Origin: Sneathiella sedimenti
GTDB lineage: Bacteria > Pseudomonadota > Alphaproteobacteria > Sneathiellales > Sneathiellaceae
Assembly (NCBI RefSeq): GCF_017313765.1
Contig: NZ_JAFLNC010000001.1
Coordinates: 806,001-870,000, forward strand
Direction: 5' to 3'
DNA length: 64,000 nucleotides
Numbering within the stretch: the stretch's first letter is position 1; each line of letters begins with the position of its first letter. Of this stretch, positions 63,498 to 64,000 are shown piece by piece. The notes beneath the pieces are model-generated. The model made no database searches, was not told the origin of the DNA, and saw nothing but the letters and a program-made list of their open reading frames with translations. The position numbers were made by a program, and so were the translations under genes.

Positions 63498-64000
63498 GCC
63501 GCCGTCCCGCGTGTCATGTTCCCGCCGAGCGAGGTGAGCAGGTCGACAAATCCCGGAAAGCTCGTTTCCATCACCCGGCCGTCATCGACGGTGACCGGTT
63601 CCTGTGCGGCAAGCCCCATCACCAGGAAAGACATGGCGATGCGGTGGTCGAGGTGGGTCTCGATATGGCCGCCGCCCTTGGGTGCGCGGCCACTTCCTTC
63701 GATGATCAGGCCGTCCTCAAGCTCCTTGAAGGAGACGCCGCAGGCTTTCAGGCCTGCGGCCATGGCGGCAATTCGGTCGGATTCCTTGACACGAAGCTCA
63801 TGCAGACCCCGCATCACCGTTGTTCCTGTCGCAAAGGAGGCGGCGACAAAAAGGACGGGAAATTCATCGATCATCGTCGGCGCGCGTTCCGGCGGAACCT
63901 CAATCCCCTGAAGGGAACCGCCTTTTATGCGGATATCGCCAACTTTCTCGCCGCCCTGTTCGCGCGGGTTCATGATTTCTATATTCGCGCCCATCTCCTG
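63494..64000 (-). CDS. aroA: 3-phosphoshikimate 1-carboxyvinyltransferase (5' end cut by window edge)
   Basis: C-terminal part of EPSP synthase, which joins PEP and shikimate 3-phosphate. The frame is open through the right window edge. The visible 168 residues carry [34 protein letters not shown], the [25 protein letters not shown] active-site region, and [16 protein letters not shown] at the end. The complete enzyme is about 440 residues, so more than half is outside the window. It overlaps cmk by 4 bp and belongs to aroA-cmk-rpsA. Confidence 0.96.
   Translation of the reverse strand, partial: QEMGANIEIMNPREQGGEKVGDIRIKGGSLQGIEVPPERAPTMIDEFPVLFVAASFATGTTVMRGLHELRVKESDRIAAMAAGLKACGVSFKELEDGLIIEGSGRAPKGGGHIETHLDHRIAMSFLVMGLAAQEPVTVDDGRVMETSFPGFVDLLTSLGGNMTRGTAA

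Noticed and set aside
1-64000. tRNA, rRNA, insertion sequences, prophage genes, CRISPR arrays
   Set aside because: I looked across the gaps between genes and saw no cloverleaf-like sequence, transposase, integrase or direct-repeat array.

Overview
The window is a chromosomal segment of an alphaproteobacterium. Evidence: the RegB/RegA redox two-component pair, an intracellular PHA depolymerase, the gene order hemE-hemH-hemJ-rho ... mnmE-mnmG-rsmG-parA-parB ... holA-lptE-leuS, and the blocks aroA-cmk-rpsA-ihfB and pyrF-trpF-trpB-trpA-accD-folC. LPS heptose genes, a lipoprotein LptE, MltA and porins show a Gram-negative envelope. I cannot fix the genus from sequence alone; Sneathiellales or Rhodospirillales-like groups are plausible. 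Coding density is high. I see no tRNA, rRNA, CRISPR array, insertion sequence or prophage.

Layout. 1-3.5 kb: cysteine-cluster protein (cut by the left edge), PHA depolymerase with a histone-like tail, ankyrin protein, SYLF protein. 3.5-9.4 kb (+): regB, regA, an orphan DNA methyltransferase, then gmhA-hldE-hldD for ADP-heptose. 9.4-16.1 kb (-): Tim44-like protein, mltA, lutABC, Smr protein, XRE regulator, mmcB, cupin. 16.3-17.4 kb (+): fxsA, secB. 17.4-21.0 kb (-): ppsR-maf-aroE-coaE-dnaQ. 21.0-21.4 kb: candidate chromosomal origin between ppsR and hemE, the position known for Caulobacter and Rickettsia. 21.4-25.4 kb (+): hemE, hemH, hemJ, rho. 25.5-29.0 kb (-): quinone reductase, ogt, thioredoxin-domain protein. 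29.1-35.4 kb (+): small DUF6489-like gene, mnmE, mnmG, rsmG, parA, parB. 35.4-43.3 kb: LysR/GNAT divergon, PPOX flavoprotein, HAD phosphatase, then holA, lptE, leuS and a DUF3576 lipoprotein (-). 43.6-48.8 kb (+): two tandem porins, two tandem sulfotransferases, yggS. 48.8-51.5 kb (-): L,D-transpeptidase, an unknown protein, ribA. 51.8-52.5 kb (+): an OmpR-type regulator. 52.5-64 kb (-): folC, accD, trpA, trpB, trpF, pyrF, ornithine cyclodeaminase homologue, lapA, ihfB, sppA, rpsA, cmk, aroA (cut by the right edge).

The most distinctive feature is the replication and segregation hub. A 395-bp origin-like region has TTATCC-type boxes and a 24-bp pure A/T run. Four perfect 16-bp parS palindromes (TGTTTCACGTGAAACA) and one 15/16 copy lie 5-12 kb to its right, next to parA-parB. 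Two of the perfect copies sit inside rsmG, and both encode the same hexapeptide. ParB carries an unusual acidic tail. PhaZ carries a Lys/Ala/Pro tail like that of DNA-binding phasins, which could tie storage granules to the nucleoid. The porin pair and the sulfotransferase pair look like recent local duplications placed in an otherwise conserved housekeeping order. I did not find a convincing new defence or mobile system; the findings are mostly unusual variants and arrangements of known families.
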